DNA of 64,000 nt, taken from Bacteroidales bacterium UBA5548. GTDB taxonomy: Bacteria; Bacteroidota; Bacteroidia; Bacteroidales; UBA932. This document shows positions 46,232 to 55,109 of this stretch, one piece after another. The notes beneath the pieces are model-generated. The model did no database searches. It was not told the origin of the DNA and worked only from the letters and a program-made list of their open reading frames with translations. Numbering within the stretch: the stretch's first letter is position 1; every line of letters starts with the position of its first letter. Both the position numbers and the translations under genes were made by a program. Location: contig DINE01000027.1 of assembly GCA_002425935.1 (NCBI GenBank), forward strand, positions 9,535 to 73,534, written 5' to 3'.

Positions 46232-47428
46232 ATGAAAAAGTTAATTCTTTCACTCTCTCTTCTCCTGACACTTACTGCGCTCTTAGCGCAACCCCTTCCA
46301 AAGGTGACTCCCGATAAGGCCGGCATGGACCCTTCAAGACTCTCCAATGTAGATGCAATCATCGAAAACTCAATTAAAACCGGTGAAATTCCGGGTGCTG
46401 TTCTGGCGGTTGTAAGAGACGGAAAGATGGTTTACCTAAAGAGTTATGGCAATAAGTCTGTTTACCCTAAAGTAGAAAAGATGGACGTAAATACCGTTTT
46501 TGACCTTGCTTCTGTCTCAAAACCCCTGGGAATGGCAATTGCCTTTATGCAGCTGGTTGAACAGGGTAAAGTTCGTCTTACCGATAACGTTTCGATGTAT
46601 ATTCCCGGATTCAAGGGCTACGACAACCCTGAGGGAGGGAGGCCAACAGATATCAGAATTGTTGACCTTCTTACACACTCATCAGGATTGCCTCCGTATG
46701 CACCTGCAGCAGAGCTTGTTGCTAAATACGGGTCGCCATCTCCCGAAGGTCTCATCGAGTACATAGCCACATGCAAGAGAGACTTTAAACCAGGTACTAA
46801 ATTCCAGTACAGCTGCCTCAATTTTATCACTCTTCAGAATGTGCTTCAGAATGTAACCGGAATAAAACTGGAAGATTACGCAAAAAAATATGTCTTTGAT
46901 GTACTAGGCCTCAAAAACACAACATTTAACCCTAAACCTGAGATGTATGCCAAAATAGCTCCAACAGAGAAGCAGGCAGATGGTACAGTTATTCTGGGTA
47001 AAGTGCACGACCCGCTTGCAAGGCTTTTAAACGGAGGTAATTCAGGAAACGCCGGACTCTTTTCAGATGCCGAAGATATGGCTGTTATTGCTGCAGCACT
47101 AATGAACGGCGGAGAGTACAACGGAAAGAGGATTCTGGGCGCGCTTACAGTCGAAACTATGACCAGAGTACCTAAAGATGTGGAGCAGCTTGGCAGATCA
47201 CTCGGCTGGGACAACTACTCTTCGTATGCATCAAACAACGGAAACCTTTTCCACCCTACAAAAACATACGGACATACTGGTTACACAGGAACCTCATTCA
47301 TTATTGACCCTGTTTCAAAAACAGCAGTTATCCTGCTTGCAAACAGAGTGCATCCCGAAGATAAGGGCAGTGTAGTAAGGCTCAGGGCACTTGTTGCAAA
47401 TGCTGTCGCAGGCGCCGTAGTCAAGTAG
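46232..47428 (+). CDS. S12-type serine hydrolase (beta-lactamase family)
   Basis: A 398-residue exported serine hydrolase. A signal peptide (1-19, ending LLAQP) is followed by the penicilloyl-serine transferase fold: nucleophile in ASVSKPLG (S-x-x-K), the tyrosine motif YSCLN (Y-x-N), and GHTGYTGTSF (H-T-G). The family includes class C beta-lactamases, esterases, D-peptidases and the amidase AmiE of Bacillus, which works with the muramidase NamZ. A NamZ homologue lies 8 kb downstream, so a role in peptidoglycan turnover is plausible; resistance to beta-lactams cannot be inferred. A -7 box TACATTTG (46173-46180) precedes it. Confidence 0.9.
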   Translation: MKKLILSLSLLLTLTALLAQPLPKVTPDKAGMDPSRLSNVDAIIENSIKTGEIPGAVLAVVRDGKMVYLKSYGNKSVYPKVEKMDVNTVFDLASVSKPLGMAIAFMQLVEQGKVRLTDNVSMYIPGFKGYDNPEGGRPTDIRIVDLLTHSSGLPPYAPAAELVAKYGSPSPEGLIEYIATCKRDFKPGTKFQYSCLNFITLQNVLQNVTGIKLEDYAKKYVFDVLGLKNTTFNPKPEMYAKIAPTEKQADGTVILGKVHDPLARLLNGGNSGNAGLFSDAEDMAVIAAALMNGGEYNGKRILGALTVETMTRVPKDVEQLGRSLGWDNYSSYASNNGNLFHPTKTYGHTGYTGTSFIIDPVSKTAVILLANRVHPEDKGSVVRLRALVANAVAGAVVK

Positions 47429-47484
47429 AGCCTTGCTTACCAGCAATTTAATGCTTATGAAAGCAAAACACTCAATATCTGAAT

Positions 47485-48618
47485 ATGAATGTTGAAATCA
47501 AAGAGGTACTCACTCCGGGGGAGTACCTCTCTTTTGTAAAATTTGCCGAGCAGTTATACAAAGATGAGCCCAACTGGGTTTGTCCTCTGAGGTTTGACGA
47601 ACTCAATATTCTTAAAAAAGAGAAAAATCCATCATACGAATATTGTGATGCACGCCTTTTTATTGCCTTTAAAGAGGGCAAACCGGCGGGTAGAGTTGCA
47701 GCCATCATAAACCACAAGTCCAACTCAATCTGGGGTGAGAAGAGAATGCGATTCGGATGGTTTGACTTTATTGATGATTACACAGTATCGGAAGCTTTGA
47801 TAAACAGAGTAGAGGAGTGGGCACACGAAATGGGGATGGACAAGATAAGCGGGCCACAGGGGTTTAATGATCTTGACAAACAGGGTTTGCTGGTAGAGGG
47901 ATTTGAAAACATGGCAACTGTCACAACACTATATAACTACGCCTATTACGAAGCACACTACACAAGGCTGGGACTCGAGAAAGAGGTTGACTGGACACAG
48001 AGAGTTATGGATAATCCGGACTCAGTGCCTGAAAAACTCTCTGCATTTTCAGATATTATTATGGAGAGGTATAATCTTAGGTTGTTGCCAAAAGTCTCCA
48101 AAAAAGAGCTGTACAGGTACGGAAGAGCGCTCTTTGACTCCTATAACAGGTCGTTTGTCCCTCTTTTCTGCTTCTCTCCAATAACTGAGAAGGAGCGGGA
48201 GGGTGTGCTAAAACAGTTTATTCCGATGGTCAGGCAGGAGTTGCTTGCACTCGTGCTTGATAAAGATGACAATATTGCAGCCTTTGCAATAACGGTACCC
48301 AGCATTGCCAAAGCGCTTAACAGAGCCAAGGGTAAATTACTTCCGTTTGGACTGTTTCATATAACAAGAGCATTGAAAAGGTTTGACACAATTGAGATGT
48401 ACATGATTGGTGTGGCTCCGGAGTATCAAAAAAAGGGGCTTAATGCAATTATCTTCAACCGGCTTAACACTCAGTTTTTAAAATATGGAGTCAGGCGTGT
48501 GATAACAAACCCGCAGTTGGACTCAAATACTGCTGTAACCAGATTATTTGACTACTATCCCATGGCCCCATATATGAGGCGCAGATGTCTGGTAAAGAAG
48601 ATCGGCAAGGGCAATTGA
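47485..48618 (+). CDS. GNAT-superfamily-like acetyltransferase of unknown substrate
   Basis: A 377-residue cytoplasmic protein. The C-terminal 110 residues resemble a GNAT fold: a beta strand region DTIEMYMIGVAPEYQKKGLN with the acetyl-CoA binding V-A-P-x-Y-Q-x-K-G-L-N turn, then a helix and NPQLDSNTAVTRLFDYY. The N-terminal half (KEGKPAGRVAAIINH, KISGPQGFNDLDKQGLLVEGF) looks like a second, divergent GNAT module. No substrate can be assigned. Its last 75 bases overlap the end of aroC on the opposite strand. Confidence 0.75.
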   Translation: MNVEIKEVLTPGEYLSFVKFAEQLYKDEPNWVCPLRFDELNILKKEKNPSYEYCDARLFIAFKEGKPAGRVAAIINHKSNSIWGEKRMRFGWFDFIDDYTVSEALINRVEEWAHEMGMDKISGPQGFNDLDKQGLLVEGFENMATVTTLYNYAYYEAHYTRLGLEKEVDWTQRVMDNPDSVPEKLSAFSDIIMERYNLRLLPKVSKKELYRYGRALFDSYNRSFVPLFCFSPITEKEREGVLKQFIPMVRQELLALVLDKDDNIAAFAITVPSIAKALNRAKGKLLPFGLFHITRALKRFDTIEMYMIGVAPEYQKKGLNAIIFNRLNTQFLKYGVRRVITNPQLDSNTAVTRLFDYYPMAPYMRRRCLVKKIGKGN

Positions 48619-49551
48619 AACGGCAGCCTCAAGCACTACAGGAACCCTTAGTGCAAAGCAGGCATCGTGCCGGCCTGTAACCTTAAACTCCTCTGCCTCT
48701 CCTGAGCTCAGGTTTATACTTCTCTGAGCCCTTGAAATGCTTGATGTTGGTTTTACAGCTACCCGCAACACAATTTCATTTCCGTTGGAGATTCCTCCGT
48801 TTACACCTCCCGAACCATTTTTTGACGTTGTTCCGTCAAGCGAAACGATTGGGTCATTATGTTCTGACCCCCACATTTTTGCAGCACTGAAACCGTCTCC
48901 GAATTCAATACCTCTTATACCCGGAATCGCAAAAATAATATGTGACAGTACTGACTCGAGCGAATCAAAGAAGGGCTCTCCAAGACCCGCTTTAATACCC
49001 GAAACTCTGCACTCAATAACTCCCCCCAGAGAGTCTCCCTCCAGAATTGCTGTTTCAAGTTTTTGATCCCACGGGTTTTCTCCACCAATCTCAAGAATTT
49101 TGGTTGTAATTTGGGCAGGAGCCAGTAACTTCTTTGCAATCACACCCGCAATAACAAGAGCAAGGGTGACTCTTCCGGAGTGGTGTCCGCCGCCTCGTGC
49201 ATCTGAAAACCCTCCGAATTTTTGACGAGAGACAAAATCGGCGTGCCCGGGGCGCGGAGTGTTTTTAAAGGACTCGTAATCAGAAGATATGGTGTTTTTA
49301 TTGTTTACAATAACAGCCAACGGTGAGCCGGTGGTGATTCCTTGAACGACTCCGCTCAAAAAGATAAGACTATCCTCCTCAACACGGGGAGTTCCCCCCT
49401 TTTTTCCGCCGGACCTTCTTAACAAATCTTCACGAAACTCTTCGGGTGTCAAAGGTAAGCCAGCCGGAACGCCATCGATAACAACCCCTATTGATGGGCC
49501 GTGAGATTCTCCAAAAAGCTGAACGCGAAAGAGTTTGCCAAATGCATTCAT
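48544..49551 (-). CDS. aroC: chorismate synthase
   Basis: AroC converts 5-enolpyruvylshikimate 3-phosphate to chorismate with reduced FMN. The 335-residue product starts MNAFGKLFRVQLFGESHGPS and has RPGHADF, DARGGGHHSGRVTLALV (the variant of the second signature seen in some anaerobes) and GGVNGGISNGNEIVLRVAVKPTSSI in parts. The ATG at 49551 gives the family N-terminus and lies 7 bases after the aroD-aroA fusion. It is slightly shorter than the usual 350-360 residues, with a short C-terminal end. The 3' end overlaps the acetyltransferase-like gene by 75 bases. Confidence 0.95.
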   Translation of the reverse strand: MNAFGKLFRVQLFGESHGPSIGVVIDGVPAGLPLTPEEFREDLLRRSGGKKGGTPRVEEDSLIFLSGVVQGITTGSPLAVIVNNKNTISSDYESFKNTPRPGHADFVSRQKFGGFSDARGGGHHSGRVTLALVIAGVIAKKLLAPAQITTKILEIGGENPWDQKLETAILEGDSLGGVIECRVSGIKAGLGEPFFDSLESVLSHIIFAIPGIRGIEFGDGFSAAKMWGSEHNDPIVSLDGTTSKNGSGGVNGGISNGNEIVLRVAVKPTSSISRAQRSINLSSGEAEEFKVTGRHDACFALRVPVVLEAAVSIALADLLYQTSAPHIWGHGIVVK

Positions 49552-49558
49552 GGTCTGT

Positions 49559-51610
49559 TTATTTAAAATTCTTAATAAAATCGGGGAATGACTTTGAGAT
49601 GCAGTTAAGGTCATCTACATAAACCTTCTCTTTAATATTAAGCGCGGCTGTTATGAGCGACATTGCTATTCGATGATCTTTGTGAGATGAACAGTATCCT
49701 CCGTGAAGCTCTCCCCCCTCAACAATCATTGAGTCTCCGTCTATCTCGATATTTGCCCCAAGTCTGGTAAATTCGCAGAAGAGGCTCTCTGCTCTGTTGC
49801 TCTCTTTATTGGAGAGTCTTCCTACACCCTTAATCCGGCTTGTTCCGGCGCAGTTAAGGGCAAGAACCACAAGGGTAGGAAAGAGGTCCGGCGAGTTGGT
49901 GGCATCAAATTCAAAAGGCATCAGATTGCCCTTGGGTGGCAGAATCTCAATTTTTGATCCCAATATTATCTCTTTAGTGTTGTCATCTTTTAAGGCACAC
50001 GGCTCATTGCCGCACATTACCAGGTATTTGGGATATTCTGTTATTTTAATATCGGCACCGCAACCCCTAAGAACATCCATAATCTTCTCATCTGCCTGCT
50101 TTGAGTTAATTGGCAGGTTGGTAATGGTGATTCCGGAAGTTATAGCACCGGCCACCATAAGCATCGAAGCTCCGCTCCAATCGCCCTCTATCGGGAGAAA
50201 AGATTTTGATTTGTAACGCTGCCGGCCGGGGATTTTGAACTCTAACGGGTCATCATTGGTAACTGTAACCCCAAACTCCTTAAGTGTTTTAACAGTAAGT
50301 TCGATATATGGAGTACTGGTTGGCTCCGATAGCGTAATGGTACTGCCCTTCTCGCACATCGGAAGAGCCATAAGCATGCCCGACAAAAGCTGGGAGCCTC
50401 CCTTGCCCGACATATTAAAGGCAGCCCCCTTAATTGAGCCGGAGACAACAGCCGGCAGCTTGCCCTCTGTTGTTGCAACATTTAATCCGATGCTTTTTAG
50501 AGGTTCATCTGTTGAGAAAAGTTCTCTCTTTCTAAGGCTTCCCTCCCCTGTGATGGTTACATCATCAACACCCTTGCTCTTCCCGGGTAGGTGGCCGGCA
50601 GTGGGTAGCATCAGACGGCACAACAGCCCCGATTCTCCAACGTTGAGCTCAACCTTTTTAATATTTTTTGAGAAGATCTCCTCTTTTGCAAGCCTTTTTG
50701 AAATCTCTTCAATTCCGGGACTTGTAATCTCAAGACGGAACTTAGGAAGCTTGCATTTTTCGGATTTAACCTTAACACCCAGACTCTTCACAAGTTCTAT
50801 GGCAGCCTCAGTATCGGCGCAAGGTGTGTACGCGTACAGCGAACTCTTCCCCTTAGCCCACGCAGCAGCAAGAATAGCCCTCTGTGCATGGCTTTTGGAT
50901 GCGGGAGCGGTAATCTTTTTGATTACACCTTTTCGGTTAACATTATGAGGGTAATATTTTTTTGAGATAAGTCTTTCTGCCTCGGCAACCGTAAATTGGC
51001 CGGGTGCAGTGCGACTATCTTCATCTGCAGAACAGTAGATAAAAGGAGCCCCTATAGAATGTGAAAGCAGCCTTGTGAATTTGCCCTCATCGCCTATCGA
51101 AAAGGCCACAAGAGTCTCTTTTGGATACTGTTTGTAGAGCCTTGTCAGCCTTGAACACTCCTGAATTGTTTTTGCATTTGTAACCAGTTTCACAATATCG
51201 GCCCCTCTCTCACGAGAGTTTTCGTATATCTCACAGAGCCTTTCGTAACTTTCGGTATTGTTAAAGTTGTGGTATGATAAGATTATTTTGAAGCCACCTT
51301 TTCTTGCGGCTGTAATGAGTTCGTTTCTGTACTCTTCGGGAGAGTCGTAATCGAGATCGATATACCTTTTGCCCTTACTCTTTTTGGTTCTGCTTCCCAG
51401 AATAGCCCAAAGAAGCATCTTCCTGCTTTCGGCATACGAAATTTCGTATGCTCTGCAGGTTGCAATCAGGTCTTTCTTAGATCTGAAAAGTGCAGCCGTC
51501 TCCTCACGGTTCAGCTGTGCAAGATCAAGCCTGATCTCTGCAAGTTGAGCTTTGGAAAGGGCCTCGTTAACCGCAGCTGACCCTTTGGTACCAATGCTAA
51601 TACAAATCAT
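49559..51610 (-). CDS. fused type I 3-dehydroquinate dehydratase / EPSP synthase
   Basis: A 683-residue bifunctional shikimate enzyme. Residues 1 to about 215 form a type I 3-dehydroquinate dehydratase (AroD): AEIRLDLAQL, the catalytic His in ILSYHNF and the Schiff-base Lys in ADIVKLVTNA, ending TAPGQFTVAEAERL. Residues from about 225 form 5-enolpyruvylshikimate-3-phosphate synthase (AroA): KKITAPASKSHAQRA, GESGLLCRLMLP, GGSQLLSGMLMALP, EGDWSGASMLMVAGAI, DATNSPDLFPTL and HKDHRIAMSL, all the key sites. Both halves look active. The start overlaps the end of aroB by 14 bases and aroC follows after 7, so the three are coupled. Dehydratase and synthase are not consecutive steps; shikimate dehydrogenase and kinase act between them and are not seen here. 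Confidence 0.93.
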   Translation of the reverse strand: MICISIGTKGSAAVNEALSKAQLAEIRLDLAQLNREETAALFRSKKDLIATCRAYEISYAESRKMLLWAILGSRTKKSKGKRYIDLDYDSPEEYRNELITAARKGGFKIILSYHNFNNTESYERLCEIYENSRERGADIVKLVTNAKTIQECSRLTRLYKQYPKETLVAFSIGDEGKFTRLLSHSIGAPFIYCSADEDSRTAPGQFTVAEAERLISKKYYPHNVNRKGVIKKITAPASKSHAQRAILAAAWAKGKSSLYAYTPCADTEAAIELVKSLGVKVKSEKCKLPKFRLEITSPGIEEISKRLAKEEIFSKNIKKVELNVGESGLLCRLMLPTAGHLPGKSKGVDDVTITGEGSLRKRELFSTDEPLKSIGLNVATTEGKLPAVVSGSIKGAAFNMSGKGGSQLLSGMLMALPMCEKGSTITLSEPTSTPYIELTVKTLKEFGVTVTNDDPLEFKIPGRQRYKSKSFLPIEGDWSGASMLMVAGAITSGITITNLPINSKQADEKIMDVLRGCGADIKITEYPKYLVMCGNEPCALKDDNTKEIILGSKIEILPPKGNLMPFEFDATNSPDLFPTLVVLALNCAGTSRIKGVGRLSNKESNRAESLFCEFTRLGANIEIDGDSMIVEGGELHGGYCSSHKDHRIAMSLITAALNIKEKVYVDDLNCISKSFPDFIKNFK

Positions 51611-52616
51611 ACAAATACTCCTCCAGTCTGTTTACCGGCAAAGGATATGTTACACATTTGCCAATCTTCTCAATTAATATAAAAGTTATAATATCCCCCG
51701 ATCTTTTTTTGTCACGTTTAATTGCATCTGCAAGTGTCATTGTGTTTACAGGCGATGCAGTTCTCAGGCCAAGAAGCCTGAAATCATTCTCTATCTTCTC
51801 TGCAGTAGTTTTACCTGTTACAGATAGTTTAACCGACAGTTTTGCGGCCAGTACAATTCCTGCGGCAACAGCTTCGCCGTGGGAAATACCGCACTCCTTT
51901 TCGATAGCATGCGCAAATGTATGCCCAAGATTTAACAGTTTGCGTTCGCCTGTTTCATATAAATCCCGTGCTGTTAGCTGTGTTTTGAACCTTGCTGCTT
52001 CTGAAATGTAAGGAGCAATCATAGACATTGAATCTGATGCCCCCGATCTGGCCTTCATCAGTGAATTTACAAGACCTTTGTAACTGTCACTGCTAAAAAG
52101 GATAAATGTCTTGAGAAGCTCTGAGAGCCCCTCGTTTACCTCATGCAACGGCAAAGACTTTAAAAATGCCGGGCAAATAACAGTAAACTCCGGTTGTCTG
52201 ATAACTCCAAGAATATTCTTGTAACCGTCCAGATTAACCCCGTTTTTCCCTCCAAGTGAGGCATCTACCTGAGCCAGTAAAGTTGTAGGGACATAACCGC
52301 ACCTTAAGCCTCTGAAGTAAGTTGATGCCACAAACCCGCCAAGATCGGTTAGAATTCCTCCTCCAACTACAAGAATGAAAGTATCTCTGTCTGCCTCAAG
52401 ATCCATAAGCCGGGCAGCAATCTCTCCTGCCATCTGTAAAGATTTGTTTTTTTCCGAAGCTTCAGCCGTAATCTGTTCAAAAGGGAAATATTTTCCGTAT
52501 AAGTCTTTGACTGTTTGGTCTATAATAACAACAACACGCCTCTCTGAATGTAACAGGGAGGGTATCTCCTCAATAGAGGCACACTCAATAAGTTTAGCCG
52601 GATTTAAGTTGTCCAT
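51597..52616 (-). CDS. aroB: 3-dehydroquinate synthase
   Basis: AroB cyclises DAHP to 3-dehydroquinate using NAD and a divalent metal. The 339-residue product has VVGGGILTDLGGFVASTYFRG split as VVGGGILTDLGGFVAST, PTTLLAQVDASLGGKNGVNL, the metal ligands in NEGLSELLKTFIL, LLNLGHTFAHAIE and ISHGEAVAAGI. The ATG at 52616 was chosen because a TAACTTTG box lies just 6 bases upstream, leaving no room for longer starts. It is first in the aroB, aroD-aroA, aroC operon. Confidence 0.95.
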   Translation of the reverse strand: MDNLNPAKLIECASIEEIPSLLHSERRVVVIIDQTVKDLYGKYFPFEQITAEASEKNKSLQMAGEIAARLMDLEADRDTFILVVGGGILTDLGGFVASTYFRGLRCGYVPTTLLAQVDASLGGKNGVNLDGYKNILGVIRQPEFTVICPAFLKSLPLHEVNEGLSELLKTFILFSSDSYKGLVNSLMKARSGASDSMSMIAPYISEAARFKTQLTARDLYETGERKLLNLGHTFAHAIEKECGISHGEAVAAGIVLAAKLSVKLSVTGKTTAEKIENDFRLLGLRTASPVNTMTLADAIKRDKKRSGDIITFILIEKIGKCVTYPLPVNRLEEYLYDLY

Positions 52617-52621
52617 TGGTG

Positions 52622-52654
52622 CAAAGTTAAAATTTAAAAGGGGATTTTTAACAA
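52622..52654 (-). promoter_or_regulatory. promoter of the aroB operon
   Basis: Minus strand TTG (52652-52654), 22 bases, TAACTTTG (52622-52629). The -7 box is so close to the ATG that the message would be leaderless or nearly so. Confidence 0.55.
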
Positions 52655-52735
52655 TGAATAAATAAAATTCAACATCGTAAAAACCTGAACTGAACCTTTT
52701 CATTACAGATTGAAATATCATAGTTTTACAAGAAA

Positions 52736-54256
52736 ATGTTGTGCAGAACATATTGCGGTGCTTGTCTGGGGATTGAGGCAATAACCGTTACGGTAGAGGT
52801 TGATGTTTCGCAGGGTATAAGTTTCTACCTGGTAGGACTGCCTGATAGTGCTGTAAGGGAGAGCCAGCAGCGGATTACAACAGCGCTTTTAACAATTGGT
52901 GCCAAGATGCCAGGTAAGCGGATTGTGGTCAATCTAGCACCTGCAGATCTGAAAAAAGAGGGGTCATCTTTCGATCTTGCCATTGCCGTAGGAATCCTTG
53001 CAGCTTCGGGTCAGTATGAGTTTCCCTCTTTAAGCAGTTATCTGATTATGGGGGAGCTTGCACTTGACGGAACATTAAGGCCTGTTTCGGGAGCTCTTCC
53101 TCTGGCAATTCATGCAGCAAAAGAGATGTTTAAAGGGATAATACTGCCGCTTGAATCGGCATCGGAGGCCTGCGACATTCACGGGATTAACGTTTTTGGT
53201 GTAACAGGTCTTTCAGAGGTTATTTCGGTTCTGCTGGAGGATGGGAGGCTCTCTCCGATAAAACCAGTAAAGAGTTTTGATACAAGAACCCTTGAAGAGA
53301 GAAAAATCCCTGATTTTAGCCAGATAAGAGGGCAAGAGCATGTCAAAAGAGGGTTGGAGATTGCTGCAAGCGGGTCGCATAATATTTTAATGTGCGGAGT
53401 TCCGGGTTCCGGGAAGAGTCTTATGGCAAAGGCTCTTGCGGGCATACTGCCGCTACTTGAAAGGGAGGAGTCTATTGAGACTAGCATGATTTATTCGGTG
53501 GCAGGGCGGTTTGCAAACATCGGCAAGAGTGCCGGGCTTATGCATGAAAGACCGTTCAGAGCGCCACACCATTCTACATCTGTAGTTGCTGTAACTGGAG
53601 GGGGTGCTAAAGCTCTTCCGGGTGAGTTGTCGCTTGCCCATAACGGGGTACTCTACCTTGATGAACTACCTGAGTTTTCGAGAGAGCTGCTGGAGCTGCT
53701 CAGGCAACCGCTTGAAGATAAGATCATAAACATTTCAAGATCAAAATACAAAGTGAGCTACCCATGTAACTTTATGCTTGTTGCGTCGATGAACCCATGT
53801 CCCTGTGGCTATTACGGACAACCGGGTGATAAATGTCAATGCATGCCATACAAGATTCAAAGGTACCGTTCAAAGATTTCGGGGCCACTACTTGACAGAA
53901 TAGATATTCATCTGGATGTAAGCCCGGTTCCGGGAGATTTGCTAATGTCGGCAACATTGGCAGAGAGTTCGTCTGATATCGCAGCACGAGTACGGCGGGC
54001 CAGGGAGATACAATTCAAAAGGTTTGGCAGTTCAAAGCGAACTAATTCAACAATGACCCTGCCCGAGATAAAAGTGCACTGCCAACTCGGCTCTGCCGAA
54101 AAGAGTCTGCTTGCCACTGCAGTAAAGCGACTTGACCTCTCGGCCCGCGCCTACCACCGAATTCTCAAACTCTCCCGCACCATTGCCGACCTTGATGGCA
54201 GCACAAATATATCCGTGAGCCATATTGCCGAAGCGATTCAGTACAGGGTATTATAA
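52736..54256 (+). CDS. YifB/ComM family Mg-chelatase-like AAA+ ATPase
   Basis: A 506-residue AAA+ protein of the YifB/ComM family. ComM is a hexameric helicase that helps branch migration of incoming DNA during natural transformation; in many bacteria it is present without known competence. Residues 1-170 form the Lon-substrate-like domain (VEVDVSQGISFYLVGLPDSAVRES in parts, KRIVVNLAPADLKKEG), then the ATPase core with Walker A GVPGSGKS at 221-228, Walker B in NGVLYLDELPEFSRE, and a Cys-rich loop MNPCPCGYYGQPGDKCQC. The C-terminus has RAYHRILKLSRTIADLDG. It starts 119 bases upstream of and divergent from aroB. Confidence 0.93.
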   Translation: MLCRTYCGACLGIEAITVTVEVDVSQGISFYLVGLPDSAVRESQQRITTALLTIGAKMPGKRIVVNLAPADLKKEGSSFDLAIAVGILAASGQYEFPSLSSYLIMGELALDGTLRPVSGALPLAIHAAKEMFKGIILPLESASEACDIHGINVFGVTGLSEVISVLLEDGRLSPIKPVKSFDTRTLEERKIPDFSQIRGQEHVKRGLEIAASGSHNILMCGVPGSGKSLMAKALAGILPLLEREESIETSMIYSVAGRFANIGKSAGLMHERPFRAPHHSTSVVAVTGGGAKALPGELSLAHNGVLYLDELPEFSRELLELLRQPLEDKIINISRSKYKVSYPCNFMLVASMNPCPCGYYGQPGDKCQCMPYKIQRYRSKISGPLLDRIDIHLDVSPVPGDLLMSATLAESSSDIAARVRRAREIQFKRFGSSKRTNSTMTLPEIKVHCQLGSAEKSLLATAVKRLDLSARAYHRILKLSRTIADLDGSTNISVSHIAEAIQYRVL

Positions 54257-54677
54257 ATGTTGCGATAACTAAATGTTTCAGACTTTGAAAATCATAACAA
54301 GATGATGTCCTTTATAACTTAAGAAGCCATTTCCATACGGGAATAACTTCTATTACTTCTCTGTCAAATGTACCATCATTGTTATCAAGGCTATAGCAAA
54401 CCTGGATTGCGGTTGTTTCTTCAGGAATATAAAATAGATTCAAAATGCAATATTTTGTATATAAGAAATAAAAGTATTTTATATGCGAAACAAAAATAAC
54501 CCCAAATCGTTTTGTGAGCAAAACAAAACCATGACGCTAATTATCCAAAATGTTTAATAAGTCCCTAACCTAAAATGGGATTTTGACAAAACTTAAAAAG
54601 TAAATCACTATTGAGCAATGTGTGAGTGATTGGTCTGGCGATTTTTGTAAATTTGCGGAGTCTTATAATGGAAGGAG
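54257..54677. other. 421-base gap with a gene remnant and tsaE promoter
   Basis: The stretch between yifB and tsaE is AT-rich. It holds a short remnant of an ATPase gene on the minus strand and, at 54648-54655, a TAAATTTG -7 box for tsaE. No intact gene or RNA is seen. Confidence 0.6.
54312..54428 (-). pseudogene. C-terminal remnant of an AAA-ATPase/DUF4143-type gene
   Basis: On the minus strand the frame reads IPEETTAIQVCYSLDNNDGT followed by FDREVIEVIPVWKWLLKL and a stop. The pattern of I-Q-V-C-Y, then T-x-x-R-E, resembles the C-terminal end of the DUF4143-containing ATP-binding proteins common in Bacteroidota. No rest of such a gene is present upstream, so it appears to be a deletion remnant. 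The match is by eye and short. Confidence 0.45.
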
Positions 54678-55109
54678 ATGGTTAACAAGATTATTATTAG
54701 GGGGTTGTCGGATATAGAGAGTGCGGCGGCAAAGTTTCTGGAGCTGAAGGGCAGGAGCAGTGTTATTGCATTGTATGGAGGGATGGGTGCCGGAAAGACC
54801 ACTTTTACAAAGGCGTTGTGCAGTGTGCTGGGAGTTGTGGATGGAGTTAACAGCCCTACATTTAATATTGTTAATGAGTACCGCACTGCTTCGGGAGAGA
54901 CGGTTTACCATTTTGATTTTTACAGAATTGAGAGTATTGCAGAGGCTCTGGATATAGGTTTTGAAGAGTACCTGTACAGCGGGGATTTATGTATTATTGA
55001 GTGGCCGGAAAAAGTAGAACAGATATTGCCCGATGATACTCTCAAAGTGCAGATATCTGTTCTTAATAACCATTACAGAGAGCTCACATTCGGCTCTGCA
55101 GTAGATTAG
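54678..55109 (+). CDS. tsaE: tRNA threonylcarbamoyladenosine biosynthesis ATPase TsaE
   Basis: TsaE is the ATPase partner of TsaB-TsaD that makes t6A37 in ANN-reading tRNAs. The 143-residue product has Walker A YGGMGAGKTTF (residues 33-43), NSPTFNIVNEY, HFDFYRI and IEWPEKV, the usual order. A -7 box lies 22 bases upstream. The TAG overlaps the TAA of convergent namZ by 4 bases. Confidence 0.95.
   Translation: MVNKIIIRGLSDIESAAAKFLELKGRSSVIALYGGMGAGKTTFTKALCSVLGVVDGVNSPTFNIVNEYRTASGETVYHFDFYRIESIAEALDIGFEEYLYSGDLCIIEWPEKVEQILPDDTLKVQISVLNNHYRELTFGSAVD

Noticed and set aside
50235..50948. 237-codon open frame on the plus strand opposite the aroD-aroA fusion
   Set aside because: Serine/proline-rich antisense translation of the EPSP synthase part; no start signal or similarity.
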